NCBI GenBank assembly: GCA_021827445.1
Contig: JAKAVW010000171.1
Location: 1-6,429 of the forward strand
Reading direction: 5' to 3'
From: Pseudomonadota bacterium
Lineage (GTDB): Bacteria; Pseudomonadota; Gammaproteobacteria; Acidithiobacillales; Acidithiobacillaceae
DNA length: 6,429 bases
A program made the position numbers and the translations under genes. The notes beneath the pieces were generated by a model. It had not been told where the DNA came from, made no database searches, and saw only the letters and a list, made by a program, of their open reading frames with translations. Every line of letters begins with the position of its first letter. Position 1 is the first letter of the stretch. Of this stretch, positions 5,639-6,429 are shown piece by piece.

Positions 5639-6429
5639 TCTCTTCCCCTTGGCGAGAATGGGCGGTGCTCAGTGCGCGGCGCACCTCTCCGAGGAATTGA
5701 TCGCGCCTGAAACCCGCCTTCTCCATAATTTTCAGGATATGCCCATTCAGGCGACGGCGATCCTCTGGCGTAATTATTTTGGCCGTCAAAACCAAAACCG
5801 GGATGGCCGCCATGCTTGGTTTTCGCTGCAGCGCGTCCACTACGTCAAAGCCGCTGAATTCCGGCATCATCAAATCCAGCAGGATAAGATCGGGATGAAG
5901 ATGTTCTGCCATGGTCACGGCATCCCGCCCGCCATAGGCACTGAGGACCTCGTAACCGCCATTGCTCAACTGGCGATTAATGATCGCCACCGCCCGCGCA
6001 TCGTCATCAACCACCAGGATCACGGGACGATTCTGTCTCGTCACCACAAAACCGAGTTTTTGCAGGATTTTTTCCAGACGTTCCATTTCAATGGGTTTCT
6101 GCAGGATTTGAACACTCCCGAGGAAGAAGCCTGAACCCTGCTCTGAATCCATACTGGTAATTACCAACGGGATGGTAGCCAGACGATCATCCCGGTGCTG
6201 GGCCGCTAAAAAATCCCAGCCGTCCCTGCCTGGCGGACTCATCTCCAGAATGATGAGATCTGGACGTTCTTCACATGCCATATCTAAAGCGCTAACAGGG
6301 TCGCGAGCCCGACGCACGCGAAATCCGTCGTCCCTCAGGTAACCTTCCAGGAGGGTCGCTGTGGCGTCGTCATGCTCTATCACCAAAGCGGAGTGATTTG
6401 TTTCAGGGGCGGAAACCGCCTTTGCGGAA
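5631..6429 (-). CDS. C-terminal tandem receiver domains of a probable hybrid histidine kinase (partial)
   Basis: The frame is open from the right edge of the window, so the N-terminus is missing; 265 codons plus stop are seen. After a short linker rich in Ala, Ser and Pro (AKAVSAPETNHSA) come two receiver domains. Receiver 1 (about 6386-6060) is degenerate: the acidic pair is Glu-His (IEHDD), the phospho-acceptor is Glu (LIILEMSPPG, codon 6243-6245), while Thr/Ser (VITS) and Lys (LQKPI) remain. Receiver 2 (about 6030-5660) has VVDDD and Asp at codon 5874-5876 (LILLDLMMP), followed by LTAK and the ITPEDRRRLNG...IMEKAGF ending common in hybrid kinases. Kinase and sensor domains are expected beyond the edge; it could instead be a double-receiver regulator with a start near TTG 6386. 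First visible gene of the signalling operon; its stop overlaps the next start. Confidence 0.75.
   Translation of the reverse strand, partial: SAKAVSAPETNHSALVIEHDDATATLLEGYLRDDGFRVRRARDPVSALDMACEERPDLIILEMSPPGRDGWDFLAAQHRDDRLATIPLVITSMDSEQGSGFFLGSVQILQKPIEMERLEKILQKLGFVVTRQNRPVILVVDDDARAVAIINRQLSNGGYEVLSAYGGRDAVTMAEHLHPDLILLDLMMPEFSGFDVVDALQRKPSMAAIPVLVLTAKIITPEDRRRLNGHILKIMEKAGFRRDQFLGEVRRALSTAHSRQGEEIA

Overview
The window looks like chromosomal DNA of a moderately GC-rich Gram-negative bacterium, probably a proteobacterium. Strong AGGAGG-type ribosome binding sites, a hybrid-kinase/DivK-like/HD-GYP signalling cluster and an NRAMP-type transporter fit this. An acidophilic, Acidithiobacillus-like host would fit, but that is a guess from general character, not from a marker gene. 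There are eight protein genes, two of them cut by or running off the window edges, one probable gene relic, and no rRNA, tRNA, CRISPR array or intact insertion sequence that I can see.

Left part (1-996, + strand): the C-terminal end of a type I restriction enzyme R subunit (HsdR), overlapping by four bases with a YgjP/DUF45-type zinc metallopeptidase gene. This pairing is common at the end of type I restriction-modification operons, so the left edge is the tail of a defence module. It is visibly more G+C-rich than the signalling genes on the right.

A gene-poor stretch of about 390 bases (997-1386) follows. It has no convincing gene, but holds a strong stem-loop whose T-run lies on the minus-strand side and two smaller stem-loops just before the next gene.

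Middle part (1387-4169, + strand): a DraG/ARH-fold ADP-ribosylglycohydrolase-like protein in which the usual metal-binding acidic motifs are replaced; a short probable relic of an AbiEi/DUF6088-type gene; an NRAMP-superfamily transporter with a DAGG/APWM metal site that resembles the Mg2+-transporting NRMT branch rather than classical Mn2+/Fe2+ NRAMPs; and a 66-residue single-span membrane protein that starts ten bases after the transporter and may be its partner.

Right part (4183-6429, - strand, convergent with the middle genes): a compact signalling operon transcribed right to left. It holds the end of a probable hybrid histidine kinase with two receiver domains (the first with Glu in place of the phospho-accepting Asp), a stand-alone DivK-like receiver, and a receiver-HD-GYP protein predicted to break down cyclic di-GMP. 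The tight overlaps suggest one phosphorelay that ends in control of cyclic di-GMP.
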